Positions 38,914 through 47,824 of a stretch of 64,000 nucleotides of DNA are shown piece by piece (within the stretch, counting starts at the first letter, position 1; each line of letters opens with the position of its first letter). Below the pieces are notes generated by a model. That model had not been told where the DNA came from. It saw only the letters and a list, made by a program, of their open reading frames with translations, and did no database searches. Made by a program: the position numbers and the translations under genes. Source of the DNA: CAYWBI01 sp964456445 (lineage in GTDB: Bacteria > Calditrichota > Calditrichia > Calditrichales > J004). Where the stretch lies: positions 1-64,000 of the forward strand of contig CAYWBI010000005.1 of NCBI GenBank assembly GCA_964456445.1. Reading direction: 5' to 3'.

Positions 38914-40137
38914 CTAACCTTTGGTCTGATCGTTTTTTTGCTGACGCGTGCGCATAAAAATCATGCCCACTCGTGTCTTTGATTTTTTTAACGTTTGTAC
39001 ATAATCACTAAAACGAACATCCATGACCTCGCCGGTTTTTTGCGGGCTGCTTGCATGGCGGAAAATCAGGTTGTTCCAGTGATCACGCACGATAATCCCC
39101 ATATGGGCCGAAATGATCCCCGGCAGGGTGCTGACGATGGAAACGATCTCGCCGCCATTTAAACGGTCCTGTAATTTTAAAAGTGCATTGGTCGGGATAT
39201 AATCCACGGTCAATGTTTCCGGCGGGCTTTTCACAAGGGCGCTGTCCGGTACATGATTTCTTTTGAAAAAAGCGTAATGATCGATCACTTTGGTCATTTT
39301 TTTACTGAGTTTCCCGCCTATTTGTTTTGTGGCATCCTCCAGCAACCAACTGTTGTTGGGCAACCAATCGGCAATGGTGAAATGGTTGCGGCTGGTATAG
39401 CGGATATCACCGTCACGGTAACGGATGTGTTGCAAATTGTTATACATTTGTTTGTAATTGTCGGAAATGGACAGAGCCAGTGTGTTTTCGCAAAAAGTCA
39501 TACAATCCACATGAGAAAAATCGATGGTCGGATCGGGATCGGTTGCGGCGTTGGCGCCTTCGCCAAGGTTAAAAATAAGATAGGGCGTCCCCTTGCCCCG
39601 GGCCGAATAGAACTGGATACGCTGGTTGATATCCATAATATCCTTGTTGTTTTTCATCAACCGGGTCAGATCGTCAGCAACCATTTGGTAGGTCATTTTT
39701 TGCCTGGTCTTCTTGTATTGCAAGGCAAAGCGTAAACGCATGGTTTTGGCCATAACCCCATACACCACATAAACCGTTTTGTTTTTTAACGCTTTGCCTG
39801 GTGCGCCGTAAACAATAATTCCATTTGTTTCACTATGAACAACATCGTGGGCAAACAAATATCCATCATGATAACTGCCATCCGGGAGTTTTTTACCGAT
39901 TAAGGCCGGAACAAATAAAACACTGCCGGGCAATATCTGTTTTGGGTCCACCGCAGCGGTACGACAGGGTAAATTTTTATAGCCCAGGGCATTATACTTT
40001 TCCATTGGCGGCGCCATTTGGAAGGTAACCGTCCGGTTGCCACGTGCGTAGTAATCACTGTTGGTGTCGAAGGGGACCGGGTCTTGTGCGTGGACGGCAA
40101 AGACCGAAACCAAAAGAATAAAAAGCATCAGACGCAT
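38914..40137 (-). CDS. Secreted DUF1460 amidase-like protein with N-terminal 3D-like domain
   Basis: 407 aa with a signal peptide (MRLMLFILLVSVFAVHAQ). Residues about 50-120 (LPGSVLFVPALIGKKLPDG...FAHDVVHS) resemble a 3D (Asp-rich double-psi barrel) domain of murein enzymes. Residues about 160-400 match DUF1460, an NlpC/P60-like cysteine-peptidase fold: catalytic Cys in DCMTFCENTLAL (about 215), HFTIADW, and His in ISAHMGIIVRD (about 347). Such proteins cleave or recycle peptidoglycan peptides. The pairing in one chain is uncommon. Convergent with the 36712 gene; divergent from the TRAP genes. Confidence 0.8.
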   Translation of the reverse strand: MRLMLFILLVSVFAVHAQDPVPFDTNSDYYARGNRTVTFQMAPPMEKYNALGYKNLPCRTAAVDPKQILPGSVLFVPALIGKKLPDGSYHDGYLFAHDVVHSETNGIIVYGAPGKALKNKTVYVVYGVMAKTMRLRFALQYKKTRQKMTYQMVADDLTRLMKNNKDIMDINQRIQFYSARGKGTPYLIFNLGEGANAATDPDPTIDFSHVDCMTFCENTLALSISDNYKQMYNNLQHIRYRDGDIRYTSRNHFTIADWLPNNSWLLEDATKQIGGKLSKKMTKVIDHYAFFKRNHVPDSALVKSPPETLTVDYIPTNALLKLQDRLNGGEIVSIVSTLPGIISAHMGIIVRDHWNNLIFRHASSPQKTGEVMDVRFSDYVQTLKKSKTRVGMIFMRTRQQKNDQTKG

Positions 40138-40254
40138 GGAAATATCCTGTTTTTCTGAGTGATCCTGAAAATAAGATTAATTGTCGGGATACGCAAACCC
40201 GTGACCCTGATAATCCCTTGCGTTGCATAGCGAACAGTTCCTATTTTACAACCT

Positions 40255-40758
40255 ATGAAAATTCTTGATAAAATAAACGGGTGGGTCGCCCAGCTTGAAA
40301 CCGGTCTGTTAGTGGCAATCGTGCTCTTTATGGTGGTCTTTGCCTTTCTGCAGGTTGCTTTACGCGGTTTATTCGATTATGGCATACTATGGGGTGATAT
40401 TTTTTTACGGCATCTCGTCTTGTGGATTGGTTTTATCGGGGCCTCGCTGGCTACGAAGGAACGTAAACACATTACCATCGATTTATTTACCCGTCTTTTA
40501 AAGGGGCGCCCCCAGGCTTTTGCCCAAATGATCATCGATTTGTTTTCCGCTTTTATCGCCGGATTACTGGTACAGGCAAGCTGGGCTTTTGTGATGGAAG
40601 AAAAGGCCTATGATACGATGCTGTTTAATAATGTTCCCGCATGGTATTTTCAAATCATCATTCCCATCGGCTTTGGCCTTATCCTGATACGATTTTTTAT
40701 TGGTGCGCTGAAAAAAGCTATCGAAGCCTTTCGGGGCATTTCGGAGGCCAAAGTATGA
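40255..40758 (+). CDS. dctQ: TRAP transporter small permease (DctQ type)
   Basis: 167 aa with four transmembrane helices. The family pattern is visible: QVALRGLFDYGILWGDIFLRHLVLWIGFIGASLATKERKHI at about 30-75, with the conserved W and E/R-K-H-I. Part of a tripartite ATP-independent periplasmic transporter for organic acids. Overlaps dctM by 4 nt. No periplasmic binding protein gene (dctP) is next to it. Confidence 0.92.
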   Translation: MKILDKINGWVAQLETGLLVAIVLFMVVFAFLQVALRGLFDYGILWGDIFLRHLVLWIGFIGASLATKERKHITIDLFTRLLKGRPQAFAQMIIDLFSAFIAGLLVQASWAFVMEEKAYDTMLFNNVPAWYFQIIIPIGFGLILIRFFIGALKKAIEAFRGISEAKV

Positions 40759-42035
40759 CCACTCTGGTTATCGCGGTTATCCTGATATTATTTGCTTTGT
40801 TTGGTACCCCTCTTTTTGTGATCATCTCTGCCATCGCACTGATCGCTTTTCATTTTGCCGAAATCGACTCATCGGCAATCATTATTGAACTGTACCGTTT
40901 GGCAAGCCAGCCGGTGTTACTGGCCATCCCCCTTTTTACTTTTGCCGGTTATCTGCTCTCGGAAAGTAAGACGCCACAAAGGCTGGTCAATTTTTCCAAA
41001 GCGGCCCTGGGCTGGATGCCCGGCAGTTTAGCGATAATCACCCTAATTACCTGCGCGGTGTTCACGGCCTTTACCGGCGCTTCAGGTGTAACCATTGTGG
41101 CCCTGGGCGGTTTACTGTATCCAGCGCTTACCAAGGATAATTATCCTAAAAAATTTAGTTTGGGTATGCTGACAGTATCAGGAAACCTCGGCTTGCTTTT
41201 CCCGCCCAGCCTGCCGATTATCCTATATGGTCTGGTTGCCGGGGTCAGTATTGACAAATTGTTTTTAGCCGGTATTTTTCCCGGAATCCTTATGGTAGCG
41301 CTTTTGGCAATTTTCAGTGTCTTCACCGTACGCACCCAGGTAAAAACACCGGTGCACCCCTTTAATTTTAACGAACTGAAACAAGCCACACGCGATGCCA
41401 TTTGGGAAATCCCCCTGCCGGTAATAATTCTTGGCGGGATATATGGCGGATTGTTCACGGCTACGGAGGCCGCGGCTGTTACCGCCTTTTATGTACTCAT
41501 TGTGGAGGTTTTTATATATAAGGACATATCGCTCATGGGCGATATACCCCGTATCGTACGGGACAGTATGGTGATGGTCGGAGGCATTTTAGTGATTTTG
41601 GCCGCGGCGCTGGGCTTGGCCAATTATCTGATCGACGCCGAAATACCGATGCAAATCCTGGAAGCCATGCAGGGCTATATTACTTCGCCTTTTGCTTTTC
41701 TTGTAATGCTGAATATCTTTCTGCTGATTGTTGGCGCGATGATGGATATCTTCTCGGCCATCATGGTGGTTGCCCCGCTGATTATACCCATTGCTGTAAA
41801 ATTTGGTATCGACCCGGTGCATCTCGGCGTGATATTTCTGGCCAACCTTGGGATTGGTTACTCTACCCCACCCGTGGGGATGAACCTGTTTATTGCCTCT
41901 TTTCGCTTTAATGAACCGGTGCTAAAACTATACCGGGCCACCGTTCCTTTTCTGATCATCCTGTTGCTTAGCCTGGTTATAATAACCTATTGGCCGGATT
42001 TAAGTTTGTGGCTGGTGCGTTGGGTTGGTGTATAA
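40755..42035 (+). CDS. dctM: TRAP transporter large permease (DctM type)
   Basis: 426 aa from the ATG at 40755, which overlaps the dctQ stop (ATGA); an in-frame extension to 40641 lies within dctQ and is rejected. About 12 hydrophobic helices. Family motifs: IPLFTFAGYLLSES, TAFTGASGVTIVALGGLLYP, GNLGLLFPPSLPIILYG, FTATEAAAVTAFY and the terminal GYSTPPVGMNLFIAS. Carries the Na+-coupled transport pathway. The substrate is unknown; the missing DctP makes prediction harder. Confidence 0.95.
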   Translation: MTTLVIAVILILFALFGTPLFVIISAIALIAFHFAEIDSSAIIIELYRLASQPVLLAIPLFTFAGYLLSESKTPQRLVNFSKAALGWMPGSLAIITLITCAVFTAFTGASGVTIVALGGLLYPALTKDNYPKKFSLGMLTVSGNLGLLFPPSLPIILYGLVAGVSIDKLFLAGIFPGILMVALLAIFSVFTVRTQVKTPVHPFNFNELKQATRDAIWEIPLPVIILGGIYGGLFTATEAAAVTAFYVLIVEVFIYKDISLMGDIPRIVRDSMVMVGGILVILAAALGLANYLIDAEIPMQILEAMQGYITSPFAFLVMLNIFLLIVGAMMDIFSAIMVVAPLIIPIAVKFGIDPVHLGVIFLANLGIGYSTPPVGMNLFIASFRFNEPVLKLYRATVPFLIILLLSLVIITYWPDLSLWLVRWVGV

Positions 42036-42100
42036 AATATTTATTTGCGTCAGCGTACCGACTGAATTTATATTAATTGCGTCAGTCAAGGGACGGAATT

Positions 42101-43246
42101 ATGAAGTATGTACACCGGCATATCGAAAACATCTTTATGGAAAACCTGCGGTCCGGTAGGGTAACCATGTTACTTGGCGCACGACGGGTAGGGAAGACGG
42201 CATTCATCCGTAATTTTATTCAAGCGCATACAAACGGGGCGCTGTTATTGAATGGTGAGGATATTACCGTACATGAAATGCTGGAACGCCGATCGGCGCA
42301 GCGCTATCGGGAATTGTTTTCCCACTATGCCCTGCTGATTATTGATGAAGCACAAAAGATACCGCATATCGGCGCTATTCTTAAACTCATTGTTGATGAA
42401 ATCCCCACTCTTAAAATTATTGTTACCGGGTCGTCCGCCTTTGATATTGCCCGCTTAACCGGGGAGCCTTTGACCGGGCGCCAAAAAGTTTTTCATTTAT
42501 TCCCCTTTAGCGAAGCTGAAATTACAACGGACATTCCCCAGGATTTTTCCATAGATCGGCTTAATGATCGACTGGTATTTGGCGGATATCCGGAGTTGCT
42601 GGATATGAATCCGGAAGACAAATCCGATTATCTGCGCGAGTTGATAAATTCTTATCTGTTAAAGGATATCTTGGTTTTAGACTCGGTAAAAAATCCGCAC
42701 AAAATGTTCCAGCTGCTTAAACTCATTGCTTTTCAGATTGGCCACGATGTTTCCCTGCAGGAACTTGGACGTCAATTATCGATGAGCAAGAATACCGTGG
42801 AACGCTACCTGGAGTTATTGTGTAAAATTTTTGTTTTATATCGTCTTGGCGGATATAGCCGGAATATGCGCAAGGAAGTGGTTAAAAGCAGCCGTTGGTA
42901 TTTTTATGATAATGGCATAAGAAATGCGCTTATTGCAAACTTAAACACCGTTAACACGCGAAACGATATTGGACAGCTTTGGGAAAACTATCTGGTTGGC
43001 GAACGATTAAAACGACAATCTTACGAACGCTGGCTGGTCAATAATTATTTTTGGCGGACATATGACCGGCAGGAAATTGACTGGGTGGAAGAACGTAACG
43101 GACGCTTATCGGGATATGAGTTTAAATGGAACAGCAATAAAAAAAGCAAGGCGCCGCCCCAATGGACCAAGGCTTACCCGGATGCATTTTTTGAGCAAAT
43201 TAATCCTCAAAATTACCGATTAAATTTTTTGACAGAAAACAAATGA
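42101..43246 (+). CDS. AAA ATPase with DUF4143 domain
   Basis: 381 aa from the ATG at 42101, preceded by GGGACGGA. Walker A is GARRVGKTAFIRN (about 28-40), Walker B is ALLIIDEAQKIP (about 85), sensor I is IIVTGSSAFD, and the C-terminal half is DUF4143 (winged helix followed by a PD-(D/E)XK-like region: WENYLVGERL, EIDWVEERNGRLSGYEFKW). The family is widespread, mobile and of unclear role, sometimes linked to defence. It stands alone here. Confidence 0.88.
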   Translation: MKYVHRHIENIFMENLRSGRVTMLLGARRVGKTAFIRNFIQAHTNGALLLNGEDITVHEMLERRSAQRYRELFSHYALLIIDEAQKIPHIGAILKLIVDEIPTLKIIVTGSSAFDIARLTGEPLTGRQKVFHLFPFSEAEITTDIPQDFSIDRLNDRLVFGGYPELLDMNPEDKSDYLRELINSYLLKDILVLDSVKNPHKMFQLLKLIAFQIGHDVSLQELGRQLSMSKNTVERYLELLCKIFVLYRLGGYSRNMRKEVVKSSRWYFYDNGIRNALIANLNTVNTRNDIGQLWENYLVGERLKRQSYERWLVNNYFWRTYDRQEIDWVEERNGRLSGYEFKWNSNKKSKAPPQWTKAYPDAFFEQINPQNYRLNFLTENK

Positions 43247-43254
43247 TCCCAGGC

Positions 43255-43300
43255 TAAAAAAGCCGTTGCCCCTGATTTTTTGAAAAACGGTTTTTCCCTT
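43255..43300. terminator. Possible shared terminator between convergent ATPase and proline dehydrogenase genes
   Basis: Two possible stems: GGCTAAAAAAGCC (43252-43264) and AAAAAGCCGTT...AACGGTTTTT (43257-43295, bulged, long loop). T/A runs flank both. The structure is imperfect. Confidence 0.4.
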
Positions 43301-43319
43301 TCTGTTCTCTGCTTTTTGT

Positions 43320-44231
43320 TCACAGCTGTTTCATTCCCACCGCTTTTTTAAAAACCATCCCGGCCATACGCGGGTTTTCTTTCAAACGCCGCACCGAATA
43401 TGCATACCAGTCTTTTCCATACGGTACATAAACCCTCAGCCGATGCCCATTGTTAAGAATAATGCGCCGCAGTTCGGGATCGACGCCGAGCAGCATCTGA
43501 AACTCATACTTTTCCCGGGGGATTTTCAAATCGTGGATCAGTCGCATAGCATGCCACACCAGTTTTTCATCATGGGTGGCAATGCCCACATAACAACCGG
43601 GACAGCGTAACAAACGTTCCAGATTATATTTATAGCTTTCGTTTATGATGGGCATGTCTTTAAATGCGATTTCACGTGACTCTACATAAATGCCCTTGCA
43701 CAAACGGATGTTGGCCTTGTGTTCCATCAAACGTGCAATGTCATCATTTGTGCGCCGCAGATAGGCCTGGATAACTGTGCCCACATGCCCGGGAAACGCT
43801 TGCTTGAACTTAAGGTACATGTCGATGGTTGTGCCTGTAACCGTGTGGTCTTCCATGTCGATGCGTACAAAATTATTAAGTTCCGATGCGCATTTTAAAA
43901 TACGTCCGATGGTGTGGTAGCCAAAGTCCGCGTCCAAATTAAGCCCCATGTGGGTCGGTTTTACCGAAATATTGGCGTCCAGTTTTAAACGGTCAATTTC
44001 TTCCAGCATTTTTATATAGGTATCTGCCGCTTGCTCCGATTGTTCACGCCGGGTTACTTCCTCACCCAATAAATCCATGGTGGCCATGGCGCCTTGTTGG
44101 TTCAAGTCCGCGATAACGTCCAATGCCTCATCCAAGGTCGATCCGGCAATATAATCTTTTGAAAAATAGCCAACGACCGCTTTGGGAACAGCGGGTAAGC
44201 TCCAGACCACGAGTTTATCAAACAGGCTCAT
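43320..44231 (-). CDS. Proline dehydrogenase
   Basis: 303 aa. FAD-dependent oxidation of proline to pyrroline-5-carboxylate, feeding electrons to quinones. Standalone PRODH core without the P5C dehydrogenase half seen in PutA. Motifs: ISVKPTHMGLNLD (about 85), VRIDMEDHT (about 125), IQAYLRRTNDD, RLCKGIYVE, IATHDEKLV, and the proline-binding end EFQMLLGVDPELRR, RVYVPYG, WYAYSVRRL. Its partner P5C dehydrogenase is not adjacent. Confidence 0.92.
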   Translation of the reverse strand: MSLFDKLVVWSLPAVPKAVVGYFSKDYIAGSTLDEALDVIADLNQQGAMATMDLLGEEVTRREQSEQAADTYIKMLEEIDRLKLDANISVKPTHMGLNLDADFGYHTIGRILKCASELNNFVRIDMEDHTVTGTTIDMYLKFKQAFPGHVGTVIQAYLRRTNDDIARLMEHKANIRLCKGIYVESREIAFKDMPIINESYKYNLERLLRCPGCYVGIATHDEKLVWHAMRLIHDLKIPREKYEFQMLLGVDPELRRIILNNGHRLRVYVPYGKDWYAYSVRRLKENPRMAGMVFKKAVGMKQL

Positions 44232-44467
44232 TTTTGCTCCATAATATCAATAGGTTGTTTTGCTTTATCAATCCCGTCCCTGGTTTTTTCCGCATACATG
44301 GATTGATGTAAATGTCTGTGTGCAGCTCCTGTAAACAGGCCATGATGCCAGATGCAGGCACCTGATAAATATACATCGGATCAAACCATTGGGGCAACCC
44401 ATTTTATGCTTTCTTTTCGGGGATTTTCCCATTTGGGTAAAAACCCGCTTCGGGTTAAATTAAGGCC

Positions 44468-45577
44468 ATGATATATTCTTTTTCCATCTGGGGCGATTTA
44501 TTTATTGCGCTCTCTTTATTTTATGGTTTTCTGCTGGTCGTGGCGTTGATCAGCCTGCTGCTTTTGAAGTTCCGGCCCCTCTCGGAGAAACACCCCTTTG
44601 TAACGGTTATTGTTGCCGCGCGGAATGAAGCCGGGCGTATCGGGCCCGGCCTGGAATCCATGGCCGGGCTGGACTACCCGCCGGAGCGTTTTGAAGTGAT
44701 TTGGGTCGATGACGCCTCCACCGACGGGACGGCTAAAATTATCCGCGCCTCTTTGCCTAACCATGCAAACTGGCGATTGTTGAGCATTGCTGAAAAGCAG
44801 ACCGTTCATCCGGGCAAGCAACAGGCCCTGATGGAAGCGCTGGAGCTGGCCCGTGGTGACATCATTGCCGTAACCGATGCCGATTGTCGTGTCCCGGCTC
44901 ACTGGCTGCGACAGATGGTTTCCTGTTTTGACGATCAAACGGTGATGGTCCTGGGTCATGCCTTGCTGGAGAAAGCGCCCGGATTTATAAACCGCCTGCT
45001 GCGTTTTGACAATCTTTTTGCCGGGCTGATAACCGCCTTGCCAACACTGTGGGGTTTTCCGCTGACCAGCGTGGGGCGTAATATGGCTTACCGCAGGGAC
45101 GCTTATTTAAAATCCGGCGGATACGAGGCCCTTGCCGGCAGAAAAAGCGGAGATGATGTGCATTTGACTGAGCTGTTCAGACGCCGCGTCAAAGGAATAA
45201 TCCATTTCTGCGCTGCACCGGGCCCCTATGTGATCAGCCGCCCTCCTGAAACACGACAGGAAATATTCCATCAACAGATACGCAAAAACAGTAAATTGCT
45301 GCAAAAATCCCCGGCGGCATTGTTGTTCAGTTTTTTATTATTGTCCTATCATCTGATGCTTTTTATCATACCGTTGTTTTTACCGGGGATGTTGACCCTC
45401 TGGGCTGTTTCGTTTTGCTTAAAGCTTGTGTTGGAGTTTAGTGGCTTGCTGATTGCCTCCAAAAAATTTGGGGAAGATGAATTGCTCCCCTGGCTTTTGT
45501 TCTTTCAGATTCTTTATCCGCCGTATGTTATTTTACTTGCCGTGCTCGGCAGCTTACAACGCTTCCGCTGGAAATGA
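44468..45577 (+). CDS. Membrane glycosyltransferase family 2
   Basis: 369 aa. An N-terminal transmembrane helix (about 8-33), then a GT-A domain: TVIVAARNEAGRIG, VIWVDDASTDGT with the nucleotide-binding Asp, AVTDADCRVP (DxD) and, near 215, the product-side GDDVHLTELFRRR. R-x-x-R-x-like QIRKNSK follows. Two or three C-terminal helices (about 280-360). Resembles polysaccharide or glycolipid synthases. The acceptor is unknown; no neighbouring glycan genes. Confidence 0.88.
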   Translation: MIYSFSIWGDLFIALSLFYGFLLVVALISLLLLKFRPLSEKHPFVTVIVAARNEAGRIGPGLESMAGLDYPPERFEVIWVDDASTDGTAKIIRASLPNHANWRLLSIAEKQTVHPGKQQALMEALELARGDIIAVTDADCRVPAHWLRQMVSCFDDQTVMVLGHALLEKAPGFINRLLRFDNLFAGLITALPTLWGFPLTSVGRNMAYRRDAYLKSGGYEALAGRKSGDDVHLTELFRRRVKGIIHFCAAPGPYVISRPPETRQEIFHQQIRKNSKLLQKSPAALLFSFLLLSYHLMLFIIPLFLPGMLTLWAVSFCLKLVLEFSGLLIASKKFGEDELLPWLLFFQILYPPYVILLAVLGSLQRFRWK

Positions 45578-45671
45578 ATTTCCTGTGTTGTTATGCCAAA
45601 AGTGTTTTTGTTCCTTTCATGCCTTCCATCTTACAAGCTGACTATCCGGTATAAATCTTCTTATTTTCTTC

Positions 45672-45700
45672 TTGCATAAAAAAAGCAAACACCGTATTTT
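45672..45700 (+). promoter_or_regulatory. Predicted promoter of the small-protein/dinB operon
   Basis: TTGCAT (45672-45677) and TATTTT (45695-45700) are separated by 17 nt. Transcription would start near 45707, inside the dyad 45703-45718. Confidence 0.5.
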
Positions 45701-45702
45701 GG

Positions 45703-45718
45703 GTGTACTAAAGTACAC
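45703..45718. promoter_or_regulatory. Perfect dyad, candidate SOS (LexA-like) operator
   Basis: GTGTACT (45703-45709) and AGTACAC (45712-45718) form a perfect 7-bp inverted repeat with a 2-bp spacer. It covers the predicted transcription start of an operon encoding a DNA polymerase of the SOS type. Confidence 0.55.
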
Positions 45719-45728
45719 GGCTATTATA

Positions 45729-45983
45729 ATGAAATTTGAAGATATTTTTGAACCGATCGAGGTAATCAGCCATTTTAAGGATGGCGCCATTCGCCCGTTA
45801 CGTTTTAAATGGAACGGACGCGCTTACAAAATTAAACAATGGTATGGCTTTTGGGTCAATCATCAGGGGTATGGCAAACAGTATCATTTTTCCGTGCGTG
45901 CCGATAGTTCGGATCAGATTGAGCTGTTGTTTGATGATAGCGATTTGACCTGGCAAATAGCCCGGGTTGGTATGGATGGTTGA
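45729..45983 (+). CDS. Small DUF6504-like protein upstream of DinB
   Basis: 84 aa from the ATG at 45729. An in-frame start at 45672 would place the promoter and dyad inside the gene. The pattern KWNGRAYKIKQWYGFWVNHQ followed by YHFSVRADSS and a final DLTWQIARV is that of a small beta-barrel-like family (DUF6504 style) often found next to Y-family or ImuB/DnaE2 mutagenesis genes (recalled, not verified). Its stop overlaps dinB by 8 nt. Likely a partner or accessory of the polymerase (inference). Confidence 0.6.
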   Translation: MKFEDIFEPIEVISHFKDGAIRPLRFKWNGRAYKIKQWYGFWVNHQGYGKQYHFSVRADSSDQIELLFDDSDLTWQIARVGMDG

Positions 45984-47196
45984 GCCACGGGTAATCATGC
46001 ACATCGATGCCGATGCGTTCTTTGCTTCGGTGGAACAGGGTTTTAATCCAGCATTGCGCAACCGGCCGGTAATCGTGGGCGGTTTGGCGGAGCAACGCGG
46101 TGTGGTGCATACGGCCAGTTACGAAGCGCGGGCCCGCGGTATCTACACCGGAATGCCGCTGGTAAAGGCCCATGCCGTTTGCCCCGATGCGGTTTTTTTT
46201 AAAGGCGACCAGGCCCATTATCAGGCCGCAAGTAAAACCATGCGCCGTATTTATCAGCGATATACACCACGGGTGGAATTTACCTCGCTGGATGACGCCT
46301 ATCTTGATTTAAGCGGTACAGAATCTCTTTACGGTTCTCCGGTGTATGTCGCGCGACGGATCGGTGATGATGTAGGACGTGAACTGGGGATCAGTGTTTC
46401 ATCGGGGATTGGCAGCAGCAAAATGATCGCGCGTATCGCCTCCGGTTTAAAGAAACCTGCCGGAATCGTACATGTTGTCCCGGAAGAGGAACATGCTTTT
46501 TTAAAGGAGCTATCGGTCGAACAACTACCGGGTATCGGGCGGGTTACACGGGAAAAACTGGCTGATCTTGGCATATTTAAGGTGGGCGATTTGGCCGGGT
46601 TACCACGCCTAATCGTTGATCAGCTTTTTGGCCGCAACGGGAGCGAGTTTTGGGAAATGGCCAACGGCAATGACCCGCGTATGGTTCGCGAAAACGAGAT
46701 GCCCAGTCAAATAAGCCGGGAAACCAGTTTTAAAAAAGATACCGCGGATTCTCATATGATACTAGCCATGTTACAGTACCTTTGTGAACGTATTGCCCGT
46801 AAGCTACAACATGGCGGCTGGAGTTGTGGAACGGTTGGTTTAAAAATCGGTTACGCCGACTTTACCCGTCATGTCCGCAGCCGTTCATTGGGACGGGCCG
46901 CTGATGATCCGATGGAATTATTTGCAGCGGTTAAAGAACTGCTTCGTCAGATGGCACGCCGCCGGGTGCGTATCCGCCATCTTGGGGTACGTGCTACGCG
47001 TTTGCAACAGCGGGAGGACCAACATGCCTTGTTTTATGAAGTAACGCGGCGGGAAGAGTTAAGTTTTGCCGTTGAAGAACTACGCAGCCGCTATGGCTTT
47101 ATGTCTGTTATGCCGGCCGATACCCTAAAACTGAAAAGCACCTATCGTAATGACGTCCATGGCTATATTTTGCACAATCCGGCACTAACCCGTTAA
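45976..47196 (+). CDS. dinB: Y-family DNA polymerase IV (DinB)
   Basis: 406 aa. Translesion polymerase. The first metal Asp lies in MHIDADAFFASVE (about 8-20). YEARARGIYTGMP is the fingers motif. The palm motif normally S-x-D-E is S-L-D-D here (SLDDAYLD, about 102), so the catalytic Glu is replaced by Asp. A helix-hairpin-helix follows (LPGIGRVTREKLADLGI), then the little-finger domain. There is no obvious C-terminal clamp-binding motif of the QxxLxLF type. The start at 45976 overlaps the small upstream gene; an alternative is the ATG at 45997. Confidence 0.92.
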   Translation: MVEPRVIMHIDADAFFASVEQGFNPALRNRPVIVGGLAEQRGVVHTASYEARARGIYTGMPLVKAHAVCPDAVFFKGDQAHYQAASKTMRRIYQRYTPRVEFTSLDDAYLDLSGTESLYGSPVYVARRIGDDVGRELGISVSSGIGSSKMIARIASGLKKPAGIVHVVPEEEHAFLKELSVEQLPGIGRVTREKLADLGIFKVGDLAGLPRLIVDQLFGRNGSEFWEMANGNDPRMVRENEMPSQISRETSFKKDTADSHMILAMLQYLCERIARKLQHGGWSCGTVGLKIGYADFTRHVRSRSLGRAADDPMELFAAVKELLRQMARRRVRIRHLGVRATRLQQREDQHALFYEVTRREELSFAVEELRSRYGFMSVMPADTLKLKSTYRNDVHGYILHNPALTR

Positions 47197-47824
47197 CCCT
47201 GGATACCATGTTCGGAAGATGGTCTTTATTAAAAAATCTGTAACGTTTTAGAATACAAAGACAGAAAAATCATTTATGAAAGGAAAGTTGGAGTATAGGA
47301 TGAAACAGGCCGCGAAGTTAAGTTTCCGTTTATCTTCTTGAACCGAAATGGTCTTTGATATACGAACAAGGAACACCGATTTTTGATTTTGGAAGGACCT
47401 GGTTCCGGCAAATCAGAAATCTTCAATCGTTGATCGATGTTCGGTGTTCGTTTTGGAACTGCTGTCAATCAATATATTTTTGGGCGCTCAATTGTCCCCA
47501 CCTTCAGGTGGGGGACAGAACCGCAAAAATACTGTGGGCTTTAGCCCAAAACAAAGCATCAACGGATCAATTTATAAAACCCCTTCAGGGTTTTTTATTA
47601 TGGACATCCTTTTACCAGGGCGCTGCCCTTCGCTTTGATATTCTTCCCCGTTGGGGAAGGAAGGGCACGCCGTAATGTTAAGTTTCGGTTTATTTTGTTG
47701 TCCTGAACAGGTCTTTGATTGACAAAAAAGGAACACCGATTTTTGATTTTGGAAGGGGGGAGCATACTTTCACATTCCTGACAAAAAATAGCAGAAATTA
47801 ACTTCTTATAAACGAATACCCGTT
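47197..47824. repeat. Repeat-rich gap: ~85-bp direct repeats flanking five palindromes
   Basis: Two imperfect direct repeats (about 47312-47396 and 47672-47756, offset 360) share an identical 27-bp core at 47370-47396 and 47730-47756. Between them lie five consecutive hairpins: 47494-47516 (GTCCCCACCT arm), 47535-47548 (TGGGCT/AGCCCA), 47576-47597 (AAAACCC/GGGTTTT), 47617-47629 (AGGGC/GCCCT) and 47643-47659 (CTTCCCC/GGGGAAG). GAACACCGA (47371-47379) is also inverted at 47441-47449. Open frames here are short and unlike proteins. It looks like a REP/BIME-like or miniature element cluster. Confidence 0.7.

Noticed and set aside
43673..43688. CACGTG-centred sequence inside the proline dehydrogenase gene as a third parS site
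   Set aside because: Only about 11 of 16 positions match the parS consensus and it is inside a conserved coding stretch. Other CACGTG hits (near 40035, 49950, 50006 and 63917) match even less.
47349..47675. Open frames of 64-106 codons in the gap after dinB
   Set aside because: They run across palindromes and direct repeats, have odd composition rich in Cys/Trp/Pro, and no ribosome-binding site; they are best explained by the repeats.
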